A stretch of DNA of 64,000 nt from positions 238,059 to 302,058 of the forward strand of contig CAJTUA010000002.1 of NCBI GenBank assembly GCA_910579615.1, read 5' to 3'. Below are positions 1 to 8,694 of this stretch, in pieces. The position numbers and the translations under genes were made by a program. The notes below the pieces were generated by a model. It was not told the origin of the DNA. It searched no databases and was given only the letters and a program-made list of their open reading frames with translations. The DNA comes from an uncultured Lachnospiraceae bacterium. GTDB taxonomy: Bacteria; Bacillota; Clostridia; Lachnospirales; Lachnospiraceae. The stretch's first letter is position 1. Each line of letters begins with the position of its first letter.

Positions 1-15
1 TTAAGGAGTTGGGGT

Positions 16-1140
16 ATGAAATCGAATTATGATGTTTTGGGTAATTATATTCGTTTGATTGATACACGCAATAAAGATAAAGTAACAAATAAAGTGATGG
101 GGATTAATATTGACAAATTTTTTATGCCTTCCGTTGCAAATGTGATTGGAACAGATTTGAGCAAATATAAATTGATAACAAAAGGAAAATTTGCCTGTAA
201 CCCTATGCATGTTGGTCGTGATGAAAGGCTTCCAGTTGCATTATATGAGGAAGTGGAACCAGCCCTTGTTTCACCAGCGTATTTTATGTTTGAGATTATA
301 GATAATACCGTTCTTGATGAAAATTATTTGATGATGTGGTTTCGCAGAGCGGAGTTTGACCGTATTTGCTGGCTGCATACAGATGGCAGTGTTAGGGGTG
401 GAATCACTTGGGATGATATTTGCCGAATGGAAATCCCTGTGCCTGAAATTGATGAGCAAAGAAAAATTGTTGAGGAATATAAGATTGTGGAAGATAGAAT
501 TGAGCTTAAACGGAAGATAAATGATAATTTAGAAGCGACTGCACAAGCATACTTCGATAATTTGTTCTTTTCTTGTGAGGATACAAATTGTACTTTAGCA
601 GATATTGCACTTGTTAATCCCTCTCGGCCTCTTTCTAAAGGGGTTGAGGCTCGTTGTTTCGATATGGCAACACTACCAACAAGCGGGTGCATACCTATTG
701 GAGATACAGTTAAGCCCTATAACGGTGGAGTACGATTTATAAATGGCGATACTTTAATTGCTCGTATTACACCATGTCTTGAAAATGGTAAAGCTGCGTA
801 TATAAATATTCTTGACAAGGGAGAAGTTGCCTTCGGTTCAACTGAATATATTGTTTTTGCTTCTAAAGACAATATTCCGTCATGTTTTTATTATTTTCTC
901 ATCAGAAACTCAAGATTTGTTACTTTTTCCTTGCAATTTATGAACGGTTCAAGTGGTCGCCAAAGAGTTTCAGGAGAAGAATTAGCTTTTTTTCCTTTAA
1001 AGAAACCCTCAAAAGAAAATTTAGACACATTTAACATGGTTGGTAAATTAGTTCTTAAGCAGATGAAAGAAGCAGCAGAGGAAATTCGATCTCTCAAACA
1101 ACTTCAGGAATTGATAACCACCACGTTATCAAGCCGCTAA
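16..1140 (+). CDS. hsdS: Type I restriction enzyme specificity subunit HsdS
   Basis: DNA-recognition subunit of a type I restriction-modification complex; it would join HsdM and HsdR and read a bipartite target. The 374-aa protein has the usual two halves. TRD1 (about residues 1-140) ends in the family signature PVPEIDEQRKIV, followed by a helical spacer (about 145-185). TRD2 (about 195-335) contains ITPCLENGKAA, and a second helical arm closes the protein. The ATG is preceded by AAGGAG at 3-8, so the start is secure and the gene is complete. No hsdM is visible; it should lie just left of the window. The gene is followed after 24 nt by a DUF3800-like gene and then hsdR. The target sequence cannot be predicted from the TRDs by eye. 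Confidence 0.93.
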   Translation: MKSNYDVLGNYIRLIDTRNKDKVTNKVMGINIDKFFMPSVANVIGTDLSKYKLITKGKFACNPMHVGRDERLPVALYEEVEPALVSPAYFMFEIIDNTVLDENYLMMWFRRAEFDRICWLHTDGSVRGGITWDDICRMEIPVPEIDEQRKIVEEYKIVEDRIELKRKINDNLEATAQAYFDNLFFSCEDTNCTLADIALVNPSRPLSKGVEARCFDMATLPTSGCIPIGDTVKPYNGGVRFINGDTLIARITPCLENGKAAYINILDKGEVAFGSTEYIVFASKDNIPSCFYYFLIRNSRFVTFSLQFMNGSSGRQRVSGEELAFFPLKKPSKENLDTFNMVGKLVLKQMKEAAEEIRSLKQLQELITTTLSSR

Positions 1141-1164
1141 ATTATCATTTATAAGGATATATTT

Positions 1165-2421
1165 ATGAAAACATATACATTTTATTTTGATGAATCATTT
1201 CATGATAGGAAAATTCGTATTAACGAGAACGGACAATTTAACATATTGCGAGAGGATGCTCTTGATAATTATATAGGTCTGTTTTGGGGATGCCCCACTT
1301 CTGATTTGGTAAGTAATAGAAAACTTATTCAGAAATTTGAGAACAGACAAAAAATTCAGTATGGACTAGCAGAGGAACAGGAGTTTAAGTCCACTGTTAT
1401 TGCGAAAAAGAATTTTAAATATGGTATTCGTTCGTTTAATAAGGATACAATGACATTTTACAAAGAATTATTTGAATTGATAGATATATTGAATCCAGTA
1501 ATACAAGTAAATATGGTCAGTAAAATGGAGTTATATCTACGTTTAGCATTTAAAGGGTTGCATTATTTTGGGCAGGGTGAATTGCTTGAAAAATCATTTT
1601 TTTATACACTTACAAAATTTATGATTACATACCATAATGAAGAATTACTGAAAACACTCCATGCTGTAAATAATTACCATTCTGTGATGAAATTTAAACA
1701 ACTGCTTCAATATAATTTTGAGTGTATAATAAAAGAGATTAAAGGGATAGAACGAAAACAACAAGAATTGGTGGCGTATCAAAATATTTTATATGTGCTC
1801 AACCATTCAATAATGGATGAATTTCCTGAAAAAGAATATGAATTCCAATATTTTATAAATTTTGAGGGATTGTGTAATTTGCTTGAAGAGAAAAATATTA
1901 ATACGGAACTTGTAAATATAGTAATTGATGAGGAAAAGAGCACATATTCTGCATCACAGAATTATAGATTTCAAAATATTAAATGTGGAAAGTCGCATGA
2001 ATTCATAGAATTGAGGCTAGCAGATTGGATAGCATCATTTATTGGAAGGATTACATACGGATTATTTAATGATGAGGGAGTAGAAGAAGATACAGTAACT
2101 GATATTCGAAAAATAGGTGAAAATGATTTGACCAGTAAAAGAATTTTGAGTGAGAATTGGTTTGACATAAGCTTGAAACAATTTGAACTTTATCATTTAC
2201 TTTATGATACATTAATTATAGGGCATACGGAATATTGGACTGCTATGACAATGAGTTATGGAGATCAGTGTTCAAGTTTTTATACTTTGTTAAGATATTT
2301 TTCGACTTATGATAATTATGAGGAATATAGAAGGATAGATTCAAAACTTCATTCAGAATATTATAATGCAGCTTGCTGCAAGGAATTAGAACGTTCCTAT
2401 CAAGATTTTTATAGAATTTAA
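1165..2421 (+). CDS. DUF3800-like protein inserted in the type I RM operon
   Basis: The 418-aa protein begins with a beta strand ending in YFDESF (D9, E10, S11) and carries a late LRLADWIASF motif (D287). This pairing of an N-terminal DES and a C-terminal LADxxA is the DUF3800 pattern, a family with a predicted RNase H-like fold whose biochemical role is not established. It is longer than many DUF3800 proteins; the middle (about residues 90-270) is mainly helical and unrecognised. It lies between hsdS (24-nt gap) and hsdR (17-nt gap) on the same strand, so it is probably co-transcribed with them. Its role could be an accessory nuclease or an immunity function of the island. Assignment rests on two short motifs only. 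Confidence 0.6.
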   Translation: MKTYTFYFDESFHDRKIRINENGQFNILREDALDNYIGLFWGCPTSDLVSNRKLIQKFENRQKIQYGLAEEQEFKSTVIAKKNFKYGIRSFNKDTMTFYKELFELIDILNPVIQVNMVSKMELYLRLAFKGLHYFGQGELLEKSFFYTLTKFMITYHNEELLKTLHAVNNYHSVMKFKQLLQYNFECIIKEIKGIERKQQELVAYQNILYVLNHSIMDEFPEKEYEFQYFINFEGLCNLLEEKNINTELVNIVIDEEKSTYSASQNYRFQNIKCGKSHEFIELRLADWIASFIGRITYGLFNDEGVEEDTVTDIRKIGENDLTSKRILSENWFDISLKQFELYHLLYDTLIIGHTEYWTAMTMSYGDQCSSFYTLLRYFSTYDNYEEYRRIDSKLHSEYYNAACCKELERSYQDFYRI

Positions 2422-2438
2422 ATGTAGGAGAAAATAGT

Positions 2439-5400
2439 ATGCCATTCAACGAACATGCATTAGAACGATCTATCATAGAGCTTTTACAAAACAAAGGCTA
2501 CATTTATCAAACAGACAGTGAATTATTACGTGAAAAATCGGAAGTTCTGATAGTAAACGATTTAAAAGAATATTTGCACACCCGATATGCTTCGGAGGAA
2601 CTGACAGAAAGCGAGATTGACAGCATTATCCTCTCTTTGCGTACCATAGGTGGAACTTTGTATGAATCCAACAAAGCAGTTCTATCCATGATAATAGACG
2701 GCTTTGTATTTAATCGTGAGGATAGGAATAAGAAAGATGTATTTATTGAGTTGATAAACTACGGAGAACCCAAAAAGAATATCTTTAAGATTGTAAATCA
2801 GTTGGAAATAGAAGGATACAATTATCAGATTCGTATTCCTGATGGTATTATTTATGTAAATGGACTTCCTCTTGTAGTATTAGAATTTAAGACTGCAATA
2901 CAGGAAAACACGACCATACTGGATGCATACACGCAGTTGACAGTCAGATATCAGAGAGATATTCCGGAAATTTTCAAATATAATGCATTCGTGGTTATCA
3001 GTGATGGAGCAAACAGTAAATATGGTTCCCTATTCACACCATATGAATTTTTTTACGCCTGGAGAAAGGTCAATGACGATGACAAAGAAATGGACGGTAT
3101 CAATTCTTTGTTCACGATGATAGATGGCTTGTTTGCACAGGACAGACTTCTTGCGGTAATAAAAAACTTTATCTATTTTCCTGACGCTTCAGACAAAAAT
3201 ACAAAAGTAGTTTGCCGATATCCACAGTTTTTTGCAGCCAATAATCTGTATGAAAATGTGAAAGTACATATGAAACCACATGGTGATGGTAAGGGCGGTA
3301 CATATTTTGGAACGACTGGATGCGGGAAAAGCTATACAATGCTTTTTCTTACCCGAATGATTATGAAAAGCAGTTATTTTAAAAGTCCAACTATTTTAAT
3401 TATTACCGATAGAACCGATTTAGATGACCAGCTTTCCAAACAATTTGTTGCATCAAAACAGTTTATTGGCGACAATAATGTAATCAGCATAGAGTCAAGG
3501 GATAAGCTGCGAGAAGAATTACAGGGTAAACCAAGCGGCGGGGTGTATTTGACGACAATACAGAAGTTTACGGAAGATACACGACTATTGACAGACAGGT
3601 ATAATGTGATCTGTATTTCAGATGAGGCTCACCGTTCGCAGATTAACCTTGATATGAAAGTAAAAGTCACAGATAAAAGCGTAAATAAAACGTATGGTTT
3701 TGCCAAGTATCTGCATGATTCTTTACCAAATGCAACTTATATTGGTTTTACAGGAACGCCGATTGATGCTACGGTGGAAGTGTTTGGAGATATTGTCGGG
3801 CATCCATATACCATGACAGAGGCAGTGAAAGATGAGATAACAGTAAATCTTGTTTATGATGGACGGGCGGCAAAGGTAACATTACGTGAGGACAAGCTGC
3901 GTGAGATTGAAGAATATTACGATAAATGTGCCAACCTTGGAGCATCTGAAGAACAGATTGAGGAAAGCCAAAAAGCGGTAGCGCACTTGGATGCGATTAT
4001 TGGCGATCCGGACAGGCTAAAAGCAGTAGCAAAAGACTTTGTATCACATTATGAGAAAAGGGTAGAAGAAGGTTCGACAGTAGTGGGCAAGGCAATGTTT
4101 GTATGTGCAAACAGACGGATAGCCTATGCGTTTTACCTGAATTTGATGGAACTTCGTCCTGAATGGAAAGAAAAGAGAAAAGCACCACAGGGTGTGGAAT
4201 TAACGGAGAAAGAGGAAAAGGAATTAAAACCCATAGAGAAAGTGCGCCTTGTCATGACAAGAAATAAAGATGATGAAAAAGAGCTTTATGAAATGTTGGG
4301 TACAAAAGAAGACAGGAAGGAATTGGACAGGCAGTTTAAAAATGTAAAATCTAATTTTAAAATAGCGATTGTGGTTGATATGTGGCTGACGGGATTTGAT
4401 GTGCCATGTCTTGATACAATTTATATTGATAAGCCAATTCAGCAGCATACATTGATACAGACGATTTCCAGAGTGAACCGTGTCTATGAGGGGAAGGACA
4501 GAGGCTTGATTGTCGATTATGTTGGTATTAAGAAAAACATGAATGTTGCGCTCCGCAAATATACAAATTTTGAGAAAGAGGAACTGGATGACGTTAGTCA
4601 GGCTGTGACAATTGTTTTGGATGAACTTGAAGTGTTAGACCAGATGTTTTATAAATTTAACACAAGGGATTACTATGCGGGAAGTCCGGTTGAACAGTTA
4701 AATTGCCTGAACAGAGCAGTAGAGTATGTTCAGTTGACACAGGACTTGGAACTTCGGTTTATGGCGGCAGTGAGGAAAATGAAACAGGCATTTAACTTGT
4801 GCAGCTCCAGTGAACAGTTTAATAATACAGATATTGAAAAAGTGCATTTTTATCAGGCGGTACGCTCGGTATTGTTTAAACTGACAAAAGGAGAAGCGCC
4901 AGATATTTCTCAGATGAATGTTAAAGTTCGTAAATTGCTGGATAGTGCAATACAGTCTGATGGTATTGAGGAACTATTTGAAACAGGGAAACACCTAGAT
5001 GTTGATGTTTTCAGCGATGAGTATATGGCAAGGATTGAAAAAATTCCTATGCCCAATACGAAGATTAAAGCATTGCAGAGATTGTTGTCTTATGCGATTG
5101 AGGAATTTAGGAGGGTAAATAAAATCAAAAGTATTGAATTTGCAGAGAGAATGAAGGCAGTTGTTGAAACCTATAATAACCGAAGGAAAGATGAGGCATT
5201 TGCAAATGAGGTTCTTGATGATGTGGCAAATCAGCTTGCAGATTTAATACATGAATTGAAAGCGGAAAGAAATTCGTTTAACAGTATAGGTATTGATTAT
5301 GAAGAAAAAGCTTTCTATGATATTTTGCTTGCAGTATCGAAAAAGTATGAATTTGAATATCCAGATGATAAAATGATTGCACTATCGAAAGAAATACGGG

Positions 5401-5579
5401 CAGTTGTAGATGATAAGGCAAAATATACAGATTGGTCTACCAGAGAAGATATTAAGGCAACTTTGCAGGTGGATTTGATTATTCTGCTTGATAAATATGG
5501 TTATCCGCCAGTTACGATAGATGATGTTTATAAGGAAGTGTTGGAACAGGCGGAGAATTTTAAGAAGTATGCGAGATAA
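2439..5579 (+). CDS. hsdR: Type I restriction enzyme endonuclease/translocase subunit HsdR
   Basis: Motor and nuclease of the type I complex. The 1046-aa length is normal. The N-terminal nuclease domain shows D135...E149-F-K151 (PD-(D/E)xK type). The SF2 motor has Walker A TTGCGKS (K297), motif II DEAHRS (D395), motif III GFTGTP, and the later motifs WLTGFDVP and QTISRVNR. The C-terminal helical region (from about residue 720) resembles the part that docks on HsdM/HsdS. An AGGAG sits upstream of the ATG. No disruption is visible, so the system should be functional if hsdM is intact. Confidence 0.95.
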   Translation: MPFNEHALERSIIELLQNKGYIYQTDSELLREKSEVLIVNDLKEYLHTRYASEELTESEIDSIILSLRTIGGTLYESNKAVLSMIIDGFVFNREDRNKKDVFIELINYGEPKKNIFKIVNQLEIEGYNYQIRIPDGIIYVNGLPLVVLEFKTAIQENTTILDAYTQLTVRYQRDIPEIFKYNAFVVISDGANSKYGSLFTPYEFFYAWRKVNDDDKEMDGINSLFTMIDGLFAQDRLLAVIKNFIYFPDASDKNTKVVCRYPQFFAANNLYENVKVHMKPHGDGKGGTYFGTTGCGKSYTMLFLTRMIMKSSYFKSPTILIITDRTDLDDQLSKQFVASKQFIGDNNVISIESRDKLREELQGKPSGGVYLTTIQKFTEDTRLLTDRYNVICISDEAHRSQINLDMKVKVTDKSVNKTYGFAKYLHDSLPNATYIGFTGTPIDATVEVFGDIVGHPYTMTEAVKDEITVNLVYDGRAAKVTLREDKLREIEEYYDKCANLGASEEQIEESQKAVAHLDAIIGDPDRLKAVAKDFVSHYEKRVEEGSTVVGKAMFVCANRRIAYAFYLNLMELRPEWKEKRKAPQGVELTEKEEKELKPIEKVRLVMTRNKDDEKELYEMLGTKEDRKELDRQFKNVKSNFKIAIVVDMWLTGFDVPCLDTIYIDKPIQQHTLIQTISRVNRVYEGKDRGLIVDYVGIKKNMNVALRKYTNFEKEELDDVSQAVTIVLDELEVLDQMFYKFNTRDYYAGSPVEQLNCLNRAVEYVQLTQDLELRFMAAVRKMKQAFNLCSSSEQFNNTDIEKVHFYQAVRSVLFKLTKGEAPDISQMNVKVRKLLDSAIQSDGIEELFETGKHLDVDVFSDEYMARIEKIPMPNTKIKALQRLLSYAIEEFRRVNKIKSIEFAERMKAVVETYNNRRKDEAFANEVLDDVANQLADLIHELKAERNSFNSIGIDYEEKAFYDILLAVSKKYEFEYPDDKMIALSKEIRAVVDDKAKYTDWSTREDIKATLQVDLIILLDKYGYPPVTIDDVYKEVLEQAENFKKYAR

Positions 5580-5616
5580 TTTATTCGTATAAATAGTTTA
5601 TAGTAATCGTGAAAAG

Positions 5617-5901
5617 GATTATTTCATTCATGATAACGATATCTAAAAGGGCATTATTGTTGCTGACAAAGCCTTTCCTCCGAGCAAGATCAAGACTGAA
5701 CTCAAAGAAAGGCCTGACTTGCACTTTTTGTCACCAATCAAAAGAAATGACGTGCGTATATCTGATAATGATATGTTTTCTTCCGATGGTGTATTGAACG
5801 GTATTGAGGTGTCTGTTGTATTTCATTATATACAACTTTTAGATGGGATAAAAAGTAAAAAGAAAAAACTTTCAGGTATACACTTTAGATTGTTTTGGTA
5901 G
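5617..5901 (+). pseudogene. IS4/IS1634-type transposase remnant
   Basis: One frame from 5617 reads like an internal slice of a DDE transposase: ADKAFPPSKIKTELKERPD and then HFLSPIKRNDVRISDNDM, interrupted by an in-frame TAA at 5644 and ending at TAG 5901. It has no start and lacks most of the enzyme, so it is a relic. It is the only content seen in the 433-base stretch between hsdR and the RADAR-like genes. Its presence suggests that the two defence systems were joined by past insertion-sequence activity. No terminal inverted repeats were recognised. Confidence 0.6.
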
Positions 5902-6012
5902 CATATTGAACCTGCCAGATTTAACTGGTAGTGGTTGAGTTATGTCTTGGGAGTTGGTAAACATCTAAAATAATAATTATATATTCGAGTTTAGAATGGA
6001 AAGGTGGATAAT

Positions 6013-7884
6013 ATGGTAAAGCTCAAAATTTATAAAGGAAAAGAATTTAAAGTGTATGTGGCGGATAATATTCAAGAGGATGATTTGTTTTATGATGAAT
6101 ATAGAAAAGCTGCAGAAATGCTTAGCGAAATAGTGAAATATAATAGAAAAAACGGTAATAGATTAAAATTGGAATATGAAAATAATATAATTGCCTTTTG
6201 CGGGGAGAGAGGCGAAGGAAAAAGTAGTGTAATGTTGTCTTTTGTGAAAGCGATGAGGAGTAACAACAAAAAAAGTCAGAAAGTTTTTGAAGATTTTAAT
6301 GAGATTGAAAATGTACATTTTTCTGATCCGATTATTGTAGATCCTTCTTTGTTTGATGAAACACATGGTATTCTCGATGTTGTTTTGGCTAAAATTTATA
6401 ATGAAGTTGATTGTATTAAGAAAAATAATCAGATTGATAAACTAAAAAAATATGAAGAGATCATTGTTCAATTTCAAAAAGTATATAAATATGTCCTTCT
6501 TATAAATAATCAAAAGAAAACATTGGATGATGAATACGATTATGAGGGCGAAATTGGTCGTTTGGTACGTCTCGGAGACAGCACTAATTTAAAAAGCGAA
6601 TTGAGTGCTCTGATTGATATGTATCTTGAGTTTACAATGTGTGAAAGTATTGGGGACAAAAATAAACTTGTGATAGCTATAGATGACCTAGATTTATGTA
6701 GCGACAAAGTATATCATATGACCGAAGAAATAAGAAAATACTTGATTCTTCCTAATGCGATAATTGTAATGGCTCTAAGAATTGAACAGCTCGAGGATTG
6801 CCTGTGCGAAAAAAATGCAAAAGATTATGCAGTGAGCATTGAATGGTTCAACGATAACAATCGACTAAAAAAAGATATTACCATTATGTCTGAAAAGTAT
6901 GTGAATAAGCTCATTCCAAAAGCAAGAAGGATATACCTCCCGCGAATAGGAAGCTTTCAGAAATTAACTGTGAAATATATTGGCGAAAGGAACGGGGAAG
7001 AAAAAATTTTTTGGGAAACTGAAGAACAACAGGATATTATTGCGTCGATGAGAAAATTAATCCATGAAAAAACAGGGATAATTTTGCTGCCTAAAGAAAT
7101 GGGGAAAAAAATTTTATTTCCTAATAACCTTCGAGAAATGGTAAATTTGATGGTGGTTTTATTAAAAATGCCAGATGCCGTTGTTGGCAGTGAGAGACAG
7201 TATCAAAATATTGTTGAGTTGGAGGAATACTTTGACCGGGAATGGGAGCATAATACTGCTTTAATACAGGACAGGGAGGAACTTCAGGCATTGCGTTGTG
7301 TCAATATTGACAGTATAAATAATGAAGCTTTGTGGTTTATAAAAAAGAACTTTTATGAAGTTCAGAATAGAAAAAATCCGAGTTTGGCAAATTATAATAC
7401 AAGTCCGGATAATCAGTTCACATGGGTAGTAGCATGGTTTAATATTGTAGACTTGGGACTAAGTGATGTATACCGAAAGGCAAGAATATACTGTGTGAAG
7501 GTTTTCTATACATTTATGCTAAACAAAATGTTATCGAGAAATATGTCGAAAGATTTGATAAAACTAATCGGAGGATATATATGGTGCGGATCGTTTACTA
7601 ATATTTTACCTAATGTGAAAGATACAAGCATTGACAGGTCAAGATTTATTATTAAAACACAAGATGCGTTGAATAAGATATTACAATATATAGATGATAA
7701 AACAGAGGGTGTTGAATTAACTTATGGGAAAAATGGATCTATAAGTGTGCCTAATGTACCAAAAGGAGAAAACAGAGAAGTTTATATTTGGGCATGGATT
7801 TTGACTGCATTATTTGCAAATAATTTTTATAAAGATTATCAACCAATATATAACAAATGGAACTATCGTGTGGGGAAATTCTAA
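6013..7884 (+). CDS. rdrA: RdrA-like P-loop ATPase, N-terminal part (frameshifted)
   Basis: Large ATPase of a RADAR-type antiphage system; in the known family RdrA forms a ring that works with the deaminase RdrB to edit RNA. Walker A is GERGEGKSS (G64-S72, K70) and Walker B is AIDDLD (D224, D225), in the KAP-like style. The ATG at 6013 is preferred to the GTG at 6004 because AAAGGTGG ends about 6 nt before it. This frame stops at 7884 after 623 aa, but homologous coding continues in frame +2 to 8668. Removing one G from the GGGG run at 7872-7875 joins the two parts into one protein of about 884 aa, close to the usual RdrA size. Either the gene carries an indel, or frameshifting occurs, or the sequence has an error. 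Confidence 0.75.
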   Translation: MVKLKIYKGKEFKVYVADNIQEDDLFYDEYRKAAEMLSEIVKYNRKNGNRLKLEYENNIIAFCGERGEGKSSVMLSFVKAMRSNNKKSQKVFEDFNEIENVHFSDPIIVDPSLFDETHGILDVVLAKIYNEVDCIKKNNQIDKLKKYEEIIVQFQKVYKYVLLINNQKKTLDDEYDYEGEIGRLVRLGDSTNLKSELSALIDMYLEFTMCESIGDKNKLVIAIDDLDLCSDKVYHMTEEIRKYLILPNAIIVMALRIEQLEDCLCEKNAKDYAVSIEWFNDNNRLKKDITIMSEKYVNKLIPKARRIYLPRIGSFQKLTVKYIGERNGEEKIFWETEEQQDIIASMRKLIHEKTGIILLPKEMGKKILFPNNLREMVNLMVVLLKMPDAVVGSERQYQNIVELEEYFDREWEHNTALIQDREELQALRCVNIDSINNEALWFIKKNFYEVQNRKNPSLANYNTSPDNQFTWVVAWFNIVDLGLSDVYRKARIYCVKVFYTFMLNKMLSRNMSKDLIKLIGGYIWCGSFTNILPNVKDTSIDRSRFIIKTQDALNKILQYIDDKTEGVELTYGKNGSISVPNVPKGENREVYIWAWILTALFANNFYKDYQPIYNKWNYRVGKF

Positions 7885-7894
7885 TACACATGAA

Positions 7895-8668
7895 ATGGTG
7901 CATATTAGCCTTGAAAATTATATTGTTTCATTATTTAATATAGATTCTATTTTGGAAAAAGTAAATTTTGAAGCGTTGGGAGTGGGTGGTGAGATAAAAA
8001 ATTATATAGAGGTGATAAAAGAGTGTAACAAAGAAAGTATTAAATTTATGCGGGCGATCGTATCCAATTTAGATATTGTTACATCTATATTGAATTATTG
8101 CAGTTCAAATGCAGATGTCAAGTCTGCTTCAGAAGATGAAACAAATCGTACTGAAAAACTGGTCGGAAAATTTTTTGAGAATACGGTAAAATATATGAAG
8201 CAGTACGGTGTACAATGTGATGTTTCATCCCTGACAAATTTTTCGTTGTCCAAAGATAAAACAATTAATGTGTGTAAACTATATGCAATCTTTACAGATA
8301 TTGCAAGAACTTATGAAGATACCACTAATAAAGTGAATCGTGAAGGTGAGCGGCTTATGTCGGAATTTAGGGAAAAATTGAAAGTTATGCCTCTTCCTGA
8401 GCAATGGGAAACACATAGTCAAAAGGCATCTTCTTATTTAAGAACAGCCACCGCAGCGAATGCAAAAACAAATCTTGAATATCTTGCTACGAATATACAG
8501 AGATATATAGGGGAAAACAAAAGGGAACCTTATGGACTTAATACAGAGGCATTGTGTGACTTATACGGAAAGGTTTTAAAGCTATATTTGTCGGATGAAA
8601 ATGCACAAATATCGGATGAATTGAGAAATGATTATAAACGAATAGCTGCAATACAGGGTAAGCTTTAA
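7895..8668 (+). CDS. rdrA: RdrA-like protein, C-terminal part (second frame)
   Basis: Continuation of the RdrA-like gene in frame +2. If translated on its own, the first ATG is at 7895 (257 aa), but its only purine-rich element is GGGGA at 7872, too far upstream for a good ribosome site; an in-frame TTG at 7814 also lacks one. The segment is predicted mainly helical, with no catalytic motif. It ends 26 nt before the deaminase gene, which has its own AAGGAG. The most economical reading is that this was the C-terminal third of one RdrA protein, separated by a single extra G. Confidence 0.6.
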   Translation: MVHISLENYIVSLFNIDSILEKVNFEALGVGGEIKNYIEVIKECNKESIKFMRAIVSNLDIVTSILNYCSSNADVKSASEDETNRTEKLVGKFFENTVKYMKQYGVQCDVSSLTNFSLSKDKTINVCKLYAIFTDIARTYEDTTNKVNREGERLMSEFREKLKVMPLPEQWETHSQKASSYLRTATAANAKTNLEYLATNIQRYIGENKREPYGLNTEALCDLYGKVLKLYLSDENAQISDELRNDYKRIAAIQGKL

Positions 8669-8694
8669 AATAATATGTAGCAAGGAGATGTAGG

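Noticed and set aside
5719..5901. Short frame after hsdR as a separate small gene
   Set aside because: Its sequence is continuous upstream with transposase-like residues and it has no ribosome site.
7814..7894. TTG start for the second part of rdrA
   Set aside because: No ribosome site, and the residues encoded up to the frameshift point are a shadow of the first frame.
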